This document shows, piece by piece, positions 42,758 to 55,753 of a stretch of DNA of 64,000 bases. Location of the stretch: the NCBI GenBank assembly GCA_012845835.1, contig JABAKD010000009.1, positions 9,544,330-9,608,329 of the forward strand, given 5' to 3'. The notes below the pieces were generated by a model. That model saw only the letters and a program-made list of their open reading frames with translations. It had not been told where the DNA came from and ran no database searches. Source of the DNA: Undaria pinnatifida. Taxonomy: Eukaryota > Sar > Phaeophyceae > Laminariales > Alariaceae. The stretch's first letter is position 1; every line of letters begins with the position of its first letter. Position numbers and translations under genes: made by a program.

Positions 42758-45700
42758 ATGGGTGCAGGGGGCAGCCTTGACCGCTCTGGTCTTGCTGCCC
42801 TCAGCGTTTTCGAGGTGGCAGATCTGGTCTCTGAGTCCTGGTTGCCCGAGTACCGCCAAGCGTCGATCGATTTCGGCATCGATGGCGACATGTTGGCCAG
42901 GCTCCCAAGAGATCAGCTCGCCGACGCCCTTTGCCGTGCCGGTGTTGAGAGCAACGACGACCTCCAATTCCTGCTCGGAGAATTAGAAACCGTGAGGACA
43001 TGAACCTAGGATAGGGGGGATGAACCTAGTAGCGTGGGCTAAATCAACTATTACGTGTATATCAGAAATCGTGAGGACAGTGGATTTAGGGTCGCCTAGT
43101 GGAACACTACGACGTGCAACAGTCGGCTAAAACGCAACCGTGTTTCAGAAAACATGCATAGACGAACCTGGTGGATAGGCCAAAGCAACCATATGAAAGG
43201 TGCTACTACTGCGGATAAGAGTCAGTGACGATATCGTCGTCAAATATTGAGATGCGACCTTGAGTCGTCCTGTTGTGCTATGAGGAGAGTCGGAAGATTG
43301 CACCCGGTAGATACAAGTGTGCATTCTGATAAAAATCAGAACACACGTGCGACCGACATGCCACTGATCCCACTGATCCTATACTTCAACGATTATCATC
43401 TGTGACCCTGAAACATTTTTGCATGACTTATTCGTATGTGTATGCGCTCATGAAACATTAAAAAATCGTCACCATCATTACTACTACACTGCTCGTACGA
43501 GTCACGCGTACACATGCACATGCGATAAGGTTTTTGAGATTGATTCATCCGGACGCAGAGGGAACGGACGCTCTTCATATGACACCGTGGTGACCGATCG
43601 TTCAACGACGACTGCAATCCCCTGCCCCCATTATTCCCGTTTAGATACGATCCCTGGCCATTGATAGTGGCAAGCTCGACCGAGAAAATCTGCGAGAGAT
43701 GCTTCCACAGTTAGACAAGCCGTCGTCGTATGGCTTTGATGACGTCTCTGAAACGTCGGACTGGAGCGGGGTTTCGGTTAACACGCAGGACAGGATCACC
43801 GCATTAAACGTGGCGAACAAGGATCTCTCGGGCGAGCTGCCTGCCGCACTCGGCGATGTTTCGTGCCTCGAGCAGCTGCACGCCACTTCAAACTCGTTTG
43901 TTGGTGAGACTTTGGCCACTCGTGCGCGTGAAATACGTAGCAGGCTGCAACTGCGGATCGTTCGGTGAACCACCTTTCGAAAAATGCACACAAAACGCTA
44001 TTAAATACCCACTATTAATAGTCGTTGCGAGTATTGCATTTTTGCCACACGAGAACGAGTGCAGAGGGTTCGTTTGTTGCTCAGTTTGCCTTCGATTCAT
44101 GCCCACCCTCCCCTCTTCTGCCCCACGTTCCTACGGTCGAGCTAGGATGTATACCTGAGACTATCGGCCGCCTCACCAGCCTCCGATCTCTCCAGCTCGA
44201 CCACAATAAGTTATCGGGGCGGTTACCTGGTTCGCTGACTCGCCTAACACGTCTCTCGATTCTCGACTTGGCGTGGAATGGCCTCGAAGGAACGATCCCC
44301 ACCAAGATTGGAACCATGACAGCACTAAGGAAACTGAGCCTCGGCAAGAACAAGGTAAGAAAGCTATGGTGTGTTTACGTGCATATACCACTTTCGGTGT
44401 GTTTCATATTTTCTCGGGGTATTCACCCACTTCAAGTTGACTGGAGCCTGTCCTGTGACCGCGGACTTAACTATGGCGATGACGAGTCGACATAAGAGCA
44501 GCCCCAACAAGACACTAGACTGCAGTAGTACTAGCGCACCTCTCCGGTGAAAGCACTGATCATGAGGTTCTCAACATTTTCTGAGTGCAAACAAGACGGC
44601 GGTGCGCAGCCCAAGCAGAAAAAACCCGCGCTGCGAATGCTCTCCACCCTCCCTTGTGTTGTACCGCTGCTGAAGCTTCCGTGTTTTTAAGCTACAAGCT
44701 TCTTCCCCCGCAAGTAATGCAGTAACCTTCGCTTGTGGTTATATATGCCTAAAAATCTAACAACTGCACGTCTCGGCAAGTGGTTCTGGAAGACCCAGCT
44801 TTGGTGGGAAAGCGTCAATGTTTGATCAATATTTAACTTTATGCGGACAGACACATTGATAGGAATCCAGCCTCTTTTTACGGGTAAGGGTGTGCCACTG
44901 ACCGACAAACCAATTTTTCGACCTTGAAACGCATTTTGAACTCGGCGAGGTCTATACATTCCAACGCACACTGAAACGGGCACTATTCGGGCTTGTTCTC
45001 AACAGATCCGTAGTCGCAGTACTGTGCATCAAAGCAACGATGGTAGAGCTTATGGTGTTGGGATGACGAGAAATATCCAGTAAAAATAAGCCTTCACTGT
45101 CGTTCGCGTACCGGTACGTAGGCAGCACAGACAGGTTTTATACACCGTCTTCCACCCCCAATGGAAACCCTGCCCACCGAAAAAGTGCATAGTGTCGGAG
45201 GGACAGGTAGCTAAATCGGGTCGAGGTCGTCCAGAAAGCGCACACAACCCCCTCTATAACGCTTGTATTTTGTCATACATGCGCTGATGTTCATGTTCCA
45301 ACGGCAACCATCGTTAACGGCAAGCACCATTGCCCCTCCTTTGGTGTGTGAAATCGATCAACATCTTGGCACTGCTTGCTGCGTTGCGTCTATTCAGCTG
45401 AACGGGGCAATCCCCAGAGAGCTGGGCTCCTTGCATTTTCTCCTGGAGCTGCGGTTGAGAGAAAACAAGCTTGTGGGGAAGATACCGCCGCTCTTGAGCA
45501 ACATGCGTTCCCTGCAAGTCCTGGACCTGACCTCGAACCTCCTACAGGGCCATATCCCAGAAAGTTTGGGCGGCATGATCGATCTGCGCAAACTTTGGCT
45601 AGGGTGAGTTCATGTTTAGTTTTTTTTTGCCATCCCATCAATTATCTTTGAAAGTTTTGTCCGATTATTTTCGCTTTTTGCAACTCAGATACGGGGTTAC

Positions 45701-48700
45701 ACAGCAGACACTCCTGCCCCCCTCCTCGCGACGATGCACGCCTCAATTTTCATATCGTAAAGGGTTTAGCGTTTTCTTCCCTCGTCGATTCGCGCCAAAG
45801 TTGAGCATACACACGCCAGACGCTATCTGCATGCCAATTGACGCAATAAACTGGATCTGATGCATGGTCGAGACTTTGTGGGTGGGAGAGTCGGATGGGT
45901 ACAGGTCCAGGATACGGTGCACGCTTTCTAGCGTATATTCATAGGCCGCTTGTATGTTGTTGAGTTACTTGATGTACAAGGTAATTGTGTAGCCGTTGTG
46001 CTACGGTCTGAGGGTACGTAGAGACAATAGGCATGTTTCTCCCTGGGGAAAATAATCGAATACAGGACTCAAGCAGAAAAGTGATTTCGGCTTGACGAAC
46101 TCGAAATTCCTCGGTACGGCAGCGGAAACCAGCTGGTCGGAGGGATCCCGGAGACACTGGGCAAGCTGAGAAACCTCGAGAGTCTCGACTTGTCTTGCAA
46201 CAAGGTGAGTTATCCCAGCTGTAAAAAAGTCGGGTTAGGAAAACTGCAAGTGTCCATGCCGTTTCCCCGGAATGTGAAAATCAATTGATGCTTTGAAAGA
46301 GTATGAATAAAAACCGCTCTTCATCCATGGTTTGAATAGATCTCGCGGCAGCGTTCAAGGTGTTTTCCTGGTGTCTCGTATGGTATCTCTTCCCAGGACC
46401 CTTGGAGCGTTACTGGACTGGGCAACTGCGCGGGGCAGTAGCTGTGTAGGCAGAATTGCCAGCCGTTGGTGAAAATCATCATGTAAATATTAATCACGCT
46501 CCTCGAGCATCCATGTAGACATCAAGCATGTAGACAAGTGGAGGTAAAGTAGAAGATTGTGTAGGCCACGGGCTCGTGTCGAGACGGGTCGACTGCGGCT
46601 ACACCAGTAGAACACAGAAAAGCCGCCCAAGCGAAGATGTTCCGCTATGAATCTCCCACTACAAAAACGCCTATCTACCGTTGGAACCCTCTAATATTAT
46701 CAACCATCGTCATATTCATATCGTATTTCAGCACACGATCAACAGTTTATCATTGTGTTCAACGTTTGTCCCAAGCCCATTCACGGAGAGCAATCAATTT
46801 GCGAGAATGTTTTGTGTCTTCTACAATCCCAGTCCTTGCCTCGCGCTATCACCGCAATCAACCTCCTTACCCCCCCCCCCGTCTGTGGTCGTACGTCTAT
46901 GGCTATGCATGAAATGAGTACACCCCCCCCCCCCCCTGCCACCCCGCCCGCCTCCCCCAACCTTCCTCGATACTATCTCTCGATCAAGCTTGGTGCAACA
47001 ATTCCGCGTCGTCTATTCAGCGGACTTTCGTCATCGCTGGTCTACCTCAACCTCAGCCGGAACGCCCTCGAAGGGGAAACACACATCGCCGCCCTCTCCC
47101 CATACTCGCGGAAAATGGCGTTAGCAGAATCAGATATTTCCTCCAGCGAATACAACAGCGTGGGAACAGCGAGCTGGGCCACGCGGGCCGCCTCGTCTCC
47201 CCTCTCGTATTTAAATATGTCTCGGAACCGACTGACGGGATGCATCCCGAAAACTGTTGGAGCGCTTACCTCGCTCGACACGCTCGACCTGTCGCGCAAC
47301 AAGCTCGAAGGGCCCGTTCCTTCGGACATTGGAGGCTGCCGAGGGCTGAGGACGCTGTCGTTATCTTGCTGTGGTCTCTCTGGGCAACTGGATGGCTCGA
47401 GCGGCGGAAACAATGGTCGGGGGCTGGGCGGGCTGACCTTGCTGGAGTCGCTTCGACTGGACGGTAACCTGTTTGAAGGGGACGTGCCTGTGGAGCTGGG
47501 AAATTTGAGCCGACTAGAAGTTCTTCAGCTGCAGGTATGTTTGCTATGTTAACACCAAGAAGCAACAGTTACGGTAGTGAGTGATCTAAAAAATATCAGC
47601 GAGTTGCAGGCTTGGGATTTTTCACAAACGCAAGCGTACACAATTGCAAGCTCACATATCGCCCCCCAGAGCATGGATCAACACATTAGATCGTTCCGGT
47701 CTAGAAGACGATGTAACACGTTAGTTGAAGGGGGATAAAAATTGATTGTTTTCGACCTTCGAGGGAGATGCCAGATATAATGTTGCCTTCGGGTAGTCGC
47801 ATACTTCACCGCCGCAACCCAAATAAATTAAAGATTCCTGCTTGCCCGTGCCATCCATTTGCCGTTCTCCACCATTTCATCCCCCCTCGCCGTCGTTGAG
47901 ACTGTGTTGTTGCTCGCTTGGTGTCATTTTTTATTCAGAACAACTGCTTCAGCGGGTGTCTACCCCGCACCCTAGGACAACTGGGCCGCTTGTGGACGCT
48001 GGGTGTTCGAGACAACGCACTATCGGGCAGGGTGCGTACCAGCTTCCTCCCTGCAGCACCACGGACCAGTGGGTAGGACGAGACATGAAGTTCAGGCGCC
48101 AGCGATTATGACATAAATGTATTAATATATGTATGCACCACGTCTGCTTGGTTTTTGGACTCCGAAACATCAGTTTTGGGCTTCATTTGAGTTCAAGATA
48201 GATTCTCTCTACCTGGTACTTTGGTTTGGAGTCCAATGTGTGTAATCCGCGATAGATTTCCATGGGCGAAGAATCAGCAACCCGCCTTCCTCGCGGAGAA
48301 ACAAATATTTAAGTGTGGTGAGCTAAAGCTTTATTTTTCCCCATCCGCCGGAGGATAAAAATATATATATATATATTATGCTTGACCTTCCAAGCACTTT
48401 CAAGCATATATTTCTCCTTAGGATAGATGTGTAAATCAAGTACCGTAGTACAGGCGAACTGCATACAAGGCAAAACAATTAAGTAATGATTTTGTAATGA
48501 TTTTCCTATTCATAAGCGAAGTCGGCCTCTCTGTGGCAGTCAGTGTCGCTGTCCAAAGCTCAATATGTCCACCGTGTCTCTGTCAACATTGCAATACTTC
48601 CTCGATAGTTTGCAACCTTAACACTCGCTTTGCCTCCGCTCTCACTCCGATTCCGATCCCAGACACAGACATGCCTAATCATTATCAATAGTACTCAACC

Positions 48701-51700
48701 ACGTTTTGTCCTTTGCTGCTTTTCAGGAGATCGTTTATTTTATGCTGCATCTACGGACAAGCCTACAATGTCTCCTCTATGTTTCGCGGTGTTCGCTTCA
48801 CCTATGCCGGCCTCACGGCATAATGCCCGGGTACCAGAACGCCTAGAGGGCGTTTGACCACTCTGCGGTTTCTACGACAACTTGCCTTGATCACCTCGCC
48901 TTCGCTCGCCTCACGGCGCTCCCCCCGTCTCTATCGGCGCCGCAATATTTCGGCAATACCTTACCGTGTATTCACGTCGCCTTTGCTGTCTTCACCGCAT
49001 TCTCTCGTCCCTGCCAATGTTGCCATATTTCCTCAACATCTTGCCGCAATCTCTTCGCCTTTGCTCGCCCCATGGCGTGCTCCTAGGTGCCGGAATCCCT
49101 CGGGCGTCTGACTTGCCTGCGATCCCTACGGCTTGAAGGAAACCCATCCCTGAAAGGCCCGGTACCAGAGTCCCTGACATCTCGCCCGGACTGCGCGGTG
49201 ACCGCTGATGACAACGTTTTGGAGGACACGGAGGCTACCAAGCTGGGAGCAAGGCTGGGTGACTGGTTTTTGATGACACGGAAGGTAAATAAGATGACGA
49301 CTGCCGGGACGAAGAAGAGAAAACAGTGACATGTTTTCGCTGATGAAAGATGCGAAGAGGGGTGTAACCTGTTGGCTGTAGTTTTTTGCTATGGATACAT
49401 TTATTCCATGCGACAACGTGCAGCATGCGGTTCAACGTCGGTCACTCATAAAACATTTTTCCCAGAAAAAAGAAGAAAACAAAAAGAAAACCTATGCTTC
49501 TACTGTTAACGTTTTCGGATTACATAACTGCCACAGACGCGGGGAGCAAGACGAAGACCGATAGCCCCTCTTTGCAGAGCTGACAGATGAGAGAGAGGGC
49601 GAGGAGTGATTGTTTGAAACAGCTTGGCGCCACGAACCGGTACACCAAACCCGCTACAAACAACAGCTCGGTTTTGGCGCGTAAATCTCGGGCACGTGAC
49701 GCTCAACCATCTCGCGACGGCCCCAACCAAACTTGAACATGAAAGGCGTCCGCCGCGTGCTACACCATTTCCGCGACGTAATCCACAACGAAACTGATCG
49801 ACAGCTATACCAGTCCCACAAATAACCGCCTCCGGTTGCGATCGCATCCTGCGTCCTGTTGTGGCGACCGTTTGCTTGCAGGCGTTCCTAAACTTGCGGG
49901 AATTTCCGGGGTTTGCTTCCGCCCGTCCCTCGTTAGTGCGTTACGTGTCAACGGTGGTGCCGTACGAGTGCCACGTCTTTGCCACGGCAAGGGAGCGCAG
50001 GCTCGTCGTCCGACAGAAAGAGATCGCCTTTTTCTCCCATTGTTGGGATCTACCTCCAGAACAGGTTAGCCTTTTTTATTGACGGGTGTCTGCTGCGCAG
50101 AGTATGTTTTGGTTGTGATTGTGATTGTGATCGCGGCGATAAAAACGCTGGTAGTGATATCAACAGTACAGTTGTAAGGTGACCGCTGTAATCCGTTCCC
50201 GTAGCCTATCCCTAGCTCTTTGTTCTGGCCCGCAAGGGCAGTACCATGCACGACCCTGTATCTGATTTCTTGGAGAGTCGTGGTCGGAAGGTAGGGTGGA
50301 TTGGTAACATGGTGCCGTCTGGCTTAGGCCAAAATCGGTCAAAGTAATCGCAATAGTTCAGCAAAAAAACGAGGGCTGTGTCCTGTTTATATATATATAT
50401 ATCAGAAAACGGCGTCACATCGAGATCTATGACATCGAAACTGTAGCTGCTCGACTGTATCGATAATAGCGAGATACATCCTGCTCTCTGAAGAACATGT
50501 TGTTGTGTACAGCAGGCGCTGTGCCCAACTATGGTACGTACCTTCAGCCCCCTCCAAAAAAACAACGACGAACTCATGCTTCGCTTATCCGCGCGTGGCC
50601 TCGAGGGAGGTTACGAGCCATCCCAATAGGGGGGGCGGTACGTACAAATTCCAGTAAAACTCACCCTCCTCCGACCCACTCTCGCCACTTTGACATCACC
50701 GCACAACGGCAGTGTCCCCCACGGCGTGGTACCTTGGAGGGACCGCACATGGACGCATCAAATATCACTAAGCTCCGGCACATGAAAGCATGCCTGGAGA
50801 ATGCTCCGAGCATACAATACGTTTGGCTTGACATGCTGTGCGTCTCACTGGCGGAGCCGAAACAGCATAGGGCTGCAAGGCGCACAATCCCTTTTTTCGT
50901 GCAGAAGTGAGTGAGAAAGTATTGCTGCGTTTGGATGTCCATGCGGGTTGAGGGGGGGAGGGGGCGGGGGGGCGCGGGGGCGGGGGGCTGGGAGGGATGG
51001 TGACCGAGAATTGCGATGTACCAACTTCTTCAGTGATACGCACGTCAAATACGCACGCCATTGATCCACACACAGTTGCGATGAAGTAGGTCGCGATGAA
51101 AAGTAGATCGCGATGAAAAGTAGATCACAATGAAGTAGGTCTATCTCGCGTCTTTCTGCGATTTCCTTCGATTTTTTACACGGCCAATGAGGTCCGCTGT
51201 GCTTGGCCGAAGGCCACGAGAGGGTCACGAGAAGGTTCATTTCCCTTTTACTACAGCACATTGTATCCAACTCAAATATCATATTCTGAGTATTGCTCCC
51301 CCTCAATCCCTCAATACGATATGGGGGCGGTTCTAAAGAGGCTAGCTCTACACTATCCATGTAGATATCCTTGCGCGAATGGATGTCTCTCGTTGCTGTC
51401 TCAAGCGCTGCTGCCTGTGCCCCTTTCGTCCCGTTAACGACTCTGGCATGTGCTTGCGGTTGCACTCCCCCCCCCCCCCCAACGCCCCCGCCCCCGCCCC
51501 CCCGGCCATCGTCGGTGGTGAAAAAACATAGCTCTGGGAGAGTTTATATAATTGTCGACGACACCTCCGGCCTTCAACGCTACAAAAGCCGCGCATGGTG
51601 CCGCCTGGAGATGATCTGCGCCGCGTGCCCCCACCAGCCTAGCCAGGTCGAATCCGCCTTCTCTCCGAAGGTAAAAGTATGAAGAATCTCCCAAAACAGG

Positions 51701-54700
51701 TGTATCTGGTAGCTTGCATATTTTCCAAGACGAAGGCTACGATAGAGATACAAGCACTTTTCGTCTGAAATTGTCTCTGAACGATGGGGCTCCTTAGCGC
51801 AGAGTCGTCGGAAATACCTCGTAGGGTATTTTTTTTTTTTTCGCCTGATGATTCTTCTCGTTGTGTACCTAGGCCATGGGATGTTTTCATCCGGTATATG
51901 GCAGTTTTTATTTTTCTCCAAATCGGTTGTTGGAAGAGGTCTTAAGCTCCGAAAGTGAGGGGTAGTATTACGAAAAAAAATGGTGCGCCTCTGTCGTAGC
52001 ACGCGTCTTGACCGTGTGACATTAGCACTGCATATACCAGTACCGATATGGACGGAAACATAAGGATCGTTGGGGTTTAATATGAAAACCACAATGTGTC
52101 GTTACATTCTCGTCCAGAGTGGTGCTTATTTTGGAGCACGAGCAACCCCGTCGTGTTTTACGTCGCCAGTATTATTGTGATGACGAACAGATGGACGAAC
52201 AGCAAGAACAAGCGTTTGGCATGCTCCCCGACCCCACGCACTTCCCAAACATGTCCAGAAAACTCCGATATTCTCACGCCGTACCATATAATCCCTCCCT
52301 GTCCCCTGTTTTTCCCATATATATGACACGGGTTCCAAATTAGACGAATATTATCCGATTACGTATGCTGAGGTAATCACCGGCCTTCCGCGGCAATGCC
52401 ATAACATCCCCCCCCCTACGGCGCTCTATACGTCAATTTTCATCCGCACTTCCGAAAAAATTGAAGCCTCCATATGGTTCGGCGAAAGCGCGCTTTGTGT
52501 TCGACTCTGTCGAATGCATCCTGAGCATGTGGAACAAAGGGGACAGAGAAGAAGAGTGCCTGAGCTGGGGAAAGCTTTCAGCAGCCGGGCTCCTGGCAGA
52601 CCCGGTCGATGGAAAGGTGCGCATACTATTCGGACGATAATCTCGGACGATGACCTCGTGAACAAAGATCTCAGGGTAGTTTCGATTGCGCTTGTAGTAT
52701 AGGATACATCAGTGCAGGACAGATAATAGGAAACAGAGGAAAACGAAACCCAGTCTGAGATTTTAACGAGGGGGGAAAAAAAACAGCAGGGCTTTTCTCG
52801 CGTCAATAATACCCAACACATGGGTCGAGTCAGGAGTTTTTCACACCCTCACGGGTCGAGCCCGGTCGGATCAGGAGGTGTTCGAAATCTCAAAGGTCGG
52901 GTCGGGTCGGGTCAAGAGTTTTTCTAGTATCACGGGTCGGGTCCAATGACCCCTACCTTTACCCGACCCGACGCGCGAAAAGTGCCCCAACCCGTGACAA
53001 AGCCCTGAAAATTCGGGAGCCGTCATGCTGAAGTTAGTGTAGAACGCACCCTTCCTCAAATAATGAGAAATCTAGCCTGAGCCAGCATTCCGATTACGTA
53101 GGTGTCATGTACTGTTTCGGCTCGATGGCTGCCGGGTAGATGAGAGCGTTCCAACGGTTCCAATGGCACGTTGACTTTATGGTTCACGGAAAGATACGGT
53201 GGATACGCCGCCGTTTCCCATGGTGTGCTTCCGACTCAATACTCTATGCATATCTGGTCATAAAGGAAGGAACACTTACATACACTTGGTATATGTAAAT
53301 GTATCCTGGTGCCTCTATGCCTCGGCCAGCCTCGCTGTTACGTTCCTGTCACGCCCTCGGCGGTAAGCAACGAAAAAGGAAGGGCAGCTTTGTCCCAGAC
53401 GCAGTTAAGGTTTCCGCAAACGAAACAGCGGACTAAACGCGTGGTTTATCGGCGCAGATAAGAGTCTTGACGATATCTATCTCTGTCGGGGATCTGGGTC
53501 ATTTATAGAAAACGAGGCCGCCTAGCACTATTGGCGAAGAATTAGCGTGTAAGCCGGCAAACCCAAGCTAGTCGCGAGCGATTCGAGTTACCTGGTACGC
53601 TTTAGAGGGGTGAGAGCGTCCGCACCGCGGTGGATGCTAGGCTTAATGGGATCCATGAACTCACGTTCATCAAGGCAAGCAACCGGCGCTAAGCAAGCGG
53701 GGGTCACGCATTCAAGGGGCGTGCCAGGCGTTCGTCGTGCGTGGCCCTGTGCGTTATGTTGCTGGGTTTGCCGTTTTTTCCACTATGCATAGTCTATATG
53801 TGCCGCCATTTTGTAGAGCTTTAGCCTCGAGTTAAAGAAAGCGAGCAGGAAACAAAGCATACCTACGGCAGTATTACGGAGGACCACAATAATCAGAACC
53901 CACCATATATACTGAGACCTATATATTTCCCTGTTTTTATTCACCAAATTTGGTCCTGATTACTACACATGTGCCCTTGTACGGTACCAGGTGGGAAATA
54001 GCGAGTAAATAAATACTTGGAAATATTTCAATGTTTTTTGTCAGCATGTATGAAGCGTAGCTACAAATAGGATAGAGACTCCGCACCGACGGGTAACACG
54101 GACACACACACGTGAAGCAACGGGGAGCTGGGGAGCATTTCGGAGCAACCTTGATAGCAGCGCGTCGCCATTCAGCTGTTGCCAGAGATGGTCGACACAT
54201 ACGCAGCCCAACTGTAGGGAGGGTGGCAACAGCAAGGTCTCGAGAGCGGCGAAGGGATAACTTTGGCGAGCACTACAACCTGAGTTCATGGCCCATTGCA
54301 GAGAACCTTTCAAATGTTGCTGCCACGAATGTGCATTAAACCTACGGATGTGGTTGCGGTGGTACAACTACTTAGTTCTGTGTCGACCATCTGTAGAGCT
54401 ATACCTACACTTAGCAGTGCGCGTTATTATCTAAAGGGTGTGTTTGCTCCCCGCCCCCCAAAAACGTGCTCAAACAGACCAGACATACACCATCTATTAT
54501 ATGCCTAGCTATGTTTATGTCTTCTGGTCTACCTTGCAGGTTTTATCCAGAAACGTGTGAGTTCTCTCTCTGCCTCGCGAAAGTCGCTCATGCAGACCGG
54601 GCGTAGGACACCCTCCCGAAAACGCGCGATCGAATTATCACAAGCAGCTCGCAAATGTACGTTTCGACTAAATGCTTGGTATCACACCTGACACGTAGTA

Positions 54701-55071
54701 CAGTTTCTTCTACAAAGTAAAACAAATTGTCCTCCGCTGCCAAACAGTTGAGCGACCCGGATGATCGCCGGGACGTCGCCGAGGCGGCTATCGGAGCGAT
54801 CGGCGCCATGGAGCTGTCCGGCCGAATGGACCCTAGCATCGCCAAGCCAATGCGGTACTCGTGCAAGAAACTGCTCTACGGGTCCCAGGGTTGGGAGGGA
54901 GATAGACAAGACGAGGAAGATTTGCTATCGATTCGGTCAGACAAGATCAGCCGTGGGGGTACAGGCCTGAAACGGTTTCGCCGAGTGCGGGCGGTTGATA
55001 CCCCGCCGTCGTCGGTGTCGGTAGCAACGTCCGAGCAGCTGACCCTGAGCAACCTAGCAGCGACCGGGTAG
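42758..55071 (+). CDS. SAM-like / leucine-rich repeat / 'SHxW-WCRLE' domain protein, thirteen exons
   Basis: Exons: 42758-42991, 43675-43903, 44146-44354, 45398-45603, 46123-46204, 46989-47534, 47939-48031, 49087-49284, 49882-50064, 50740-50906, 51532-51670, 52467-52616, 54748-55071. Lengths sum to 2760 nt and every junction keeps frame: 919 residues. Residues 1-78 look like a SAM-type helical domain (ESWLPEYRQASIDFGIDG, LARLPRDQLADAL). Residues about 95-600 hold 14-15 plant-type LRRs (LxxLxLxxNxLxGxIPxxLG), several ending at exon borders. The C-terminal region has IAFFSHCWDLPPEQ, IQYVWLDMLCV and YKSRAWCRLEMICA, an order found in a poorly characterised algal/protist domain, then a low-complexity tail. 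No signal peptide or membrane segment is seen, so it is probably intracellular. A recognition or immune-type role is an inference from architecture. Confidence 0.8.
48365..48378. repeat. (AT)n microsatellite
   Basis: Short AT run in LRR gene intron 7. Confidence 0.8.
51733..52006 (+). mobile_element. TIR element of the CGTGCTACG family
   Basis: Left GGCTACGATAGAGATACAAGCACTTTT; right end reverse complement ACGCGTGCTACGACAGAGGCGCACCATTTT. The interior has CGATGGGGCTCCTTA, CTCGTTGTGTACCTAGGCCATGGGA and GTGAGGGGTAGTATTA, as in the 22006 copy. It lies in intron 11 of the LRR gene. Confidence 0.75.
52840..53000. repeat. GGGTCGGGTC direct and inverted repeats
   Basis: Plus-strand CGGGTCGGGTC runs at 52890-52945 are mirrored by ACCCGACCCGAC at 52971-52982, allowing a stem. 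It is in the last intron of the LRR gene. Confidence 0.7.
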
Positions 55072-55753
55072 CGCGTGCGGTCATTCTTGTAACGAAGTAG
55101 CAACAACGGGAGGGCCACCGTCATACCAGTATTAATCTACGTACATGCCAGCTGCCAGCGGTGGCGGCAAAGCTAAACACGCAGGATTGCACAACCGTCC
55201 GGACGGATACATCGCCGTCGCCCCACCGTAGCAGCATCCATCACACTCGAGTCTCCGTAAAGCTAAACATGTCAAAAAACACACCCTTCAAAATCGTGAC
55301 CAGAGAGGACAATCCGATAATACATTTTCCCTTTTTTTCTGGGAACCACGGTGCCACAGGAAACCATGCACCTAAAATAAATGGCAGGGAAATCCACGTC
55401 GACAACAAAAAGCCTTGCTAACTTATGCATGAGACCTCGCCAACAGAGTCAACACCACAACGAACATAAGTTCCCACTGCTCGTTAGTCGCTTGCTCGTG
55501 AGTCAACACCACAACAAACATAAGTTCCCACTGCTCGTTGCGCCTTCTGGGGAAAAAAAAAAAAAACGGACGCCAAACCGTCTCCTACGGCAGTCTCCAT
55601 CTAACCGACGTAGCTGTTCTATATAGATGTGCTACGAAATACCGCCCTGGATGGAAAAGTAAGGACCGTTTCATACCCCAACGATCCTTGCACTTCCGTC
55701 CAGAGTTGTATCTATCAACTACTGCAGGCGTGGGAATTATGTGATGTCGTTCC
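55072..55753. other. Intergenic, between convergent LRR and coiled-coil genes
   Basis: No exon seen. Contains a tandem duplication at 55446-55540 (AGTCAACACCACAAC.AACATAAGTTCCCACTGCTCGTT twice). Confidence 0.5.

Noticed and set aside
52885-52990. Telomere-like GGGTCGGGTC repeats
   Set aside because: The unit is not a known telomere repeat, copies are few and they lie inside an intron.
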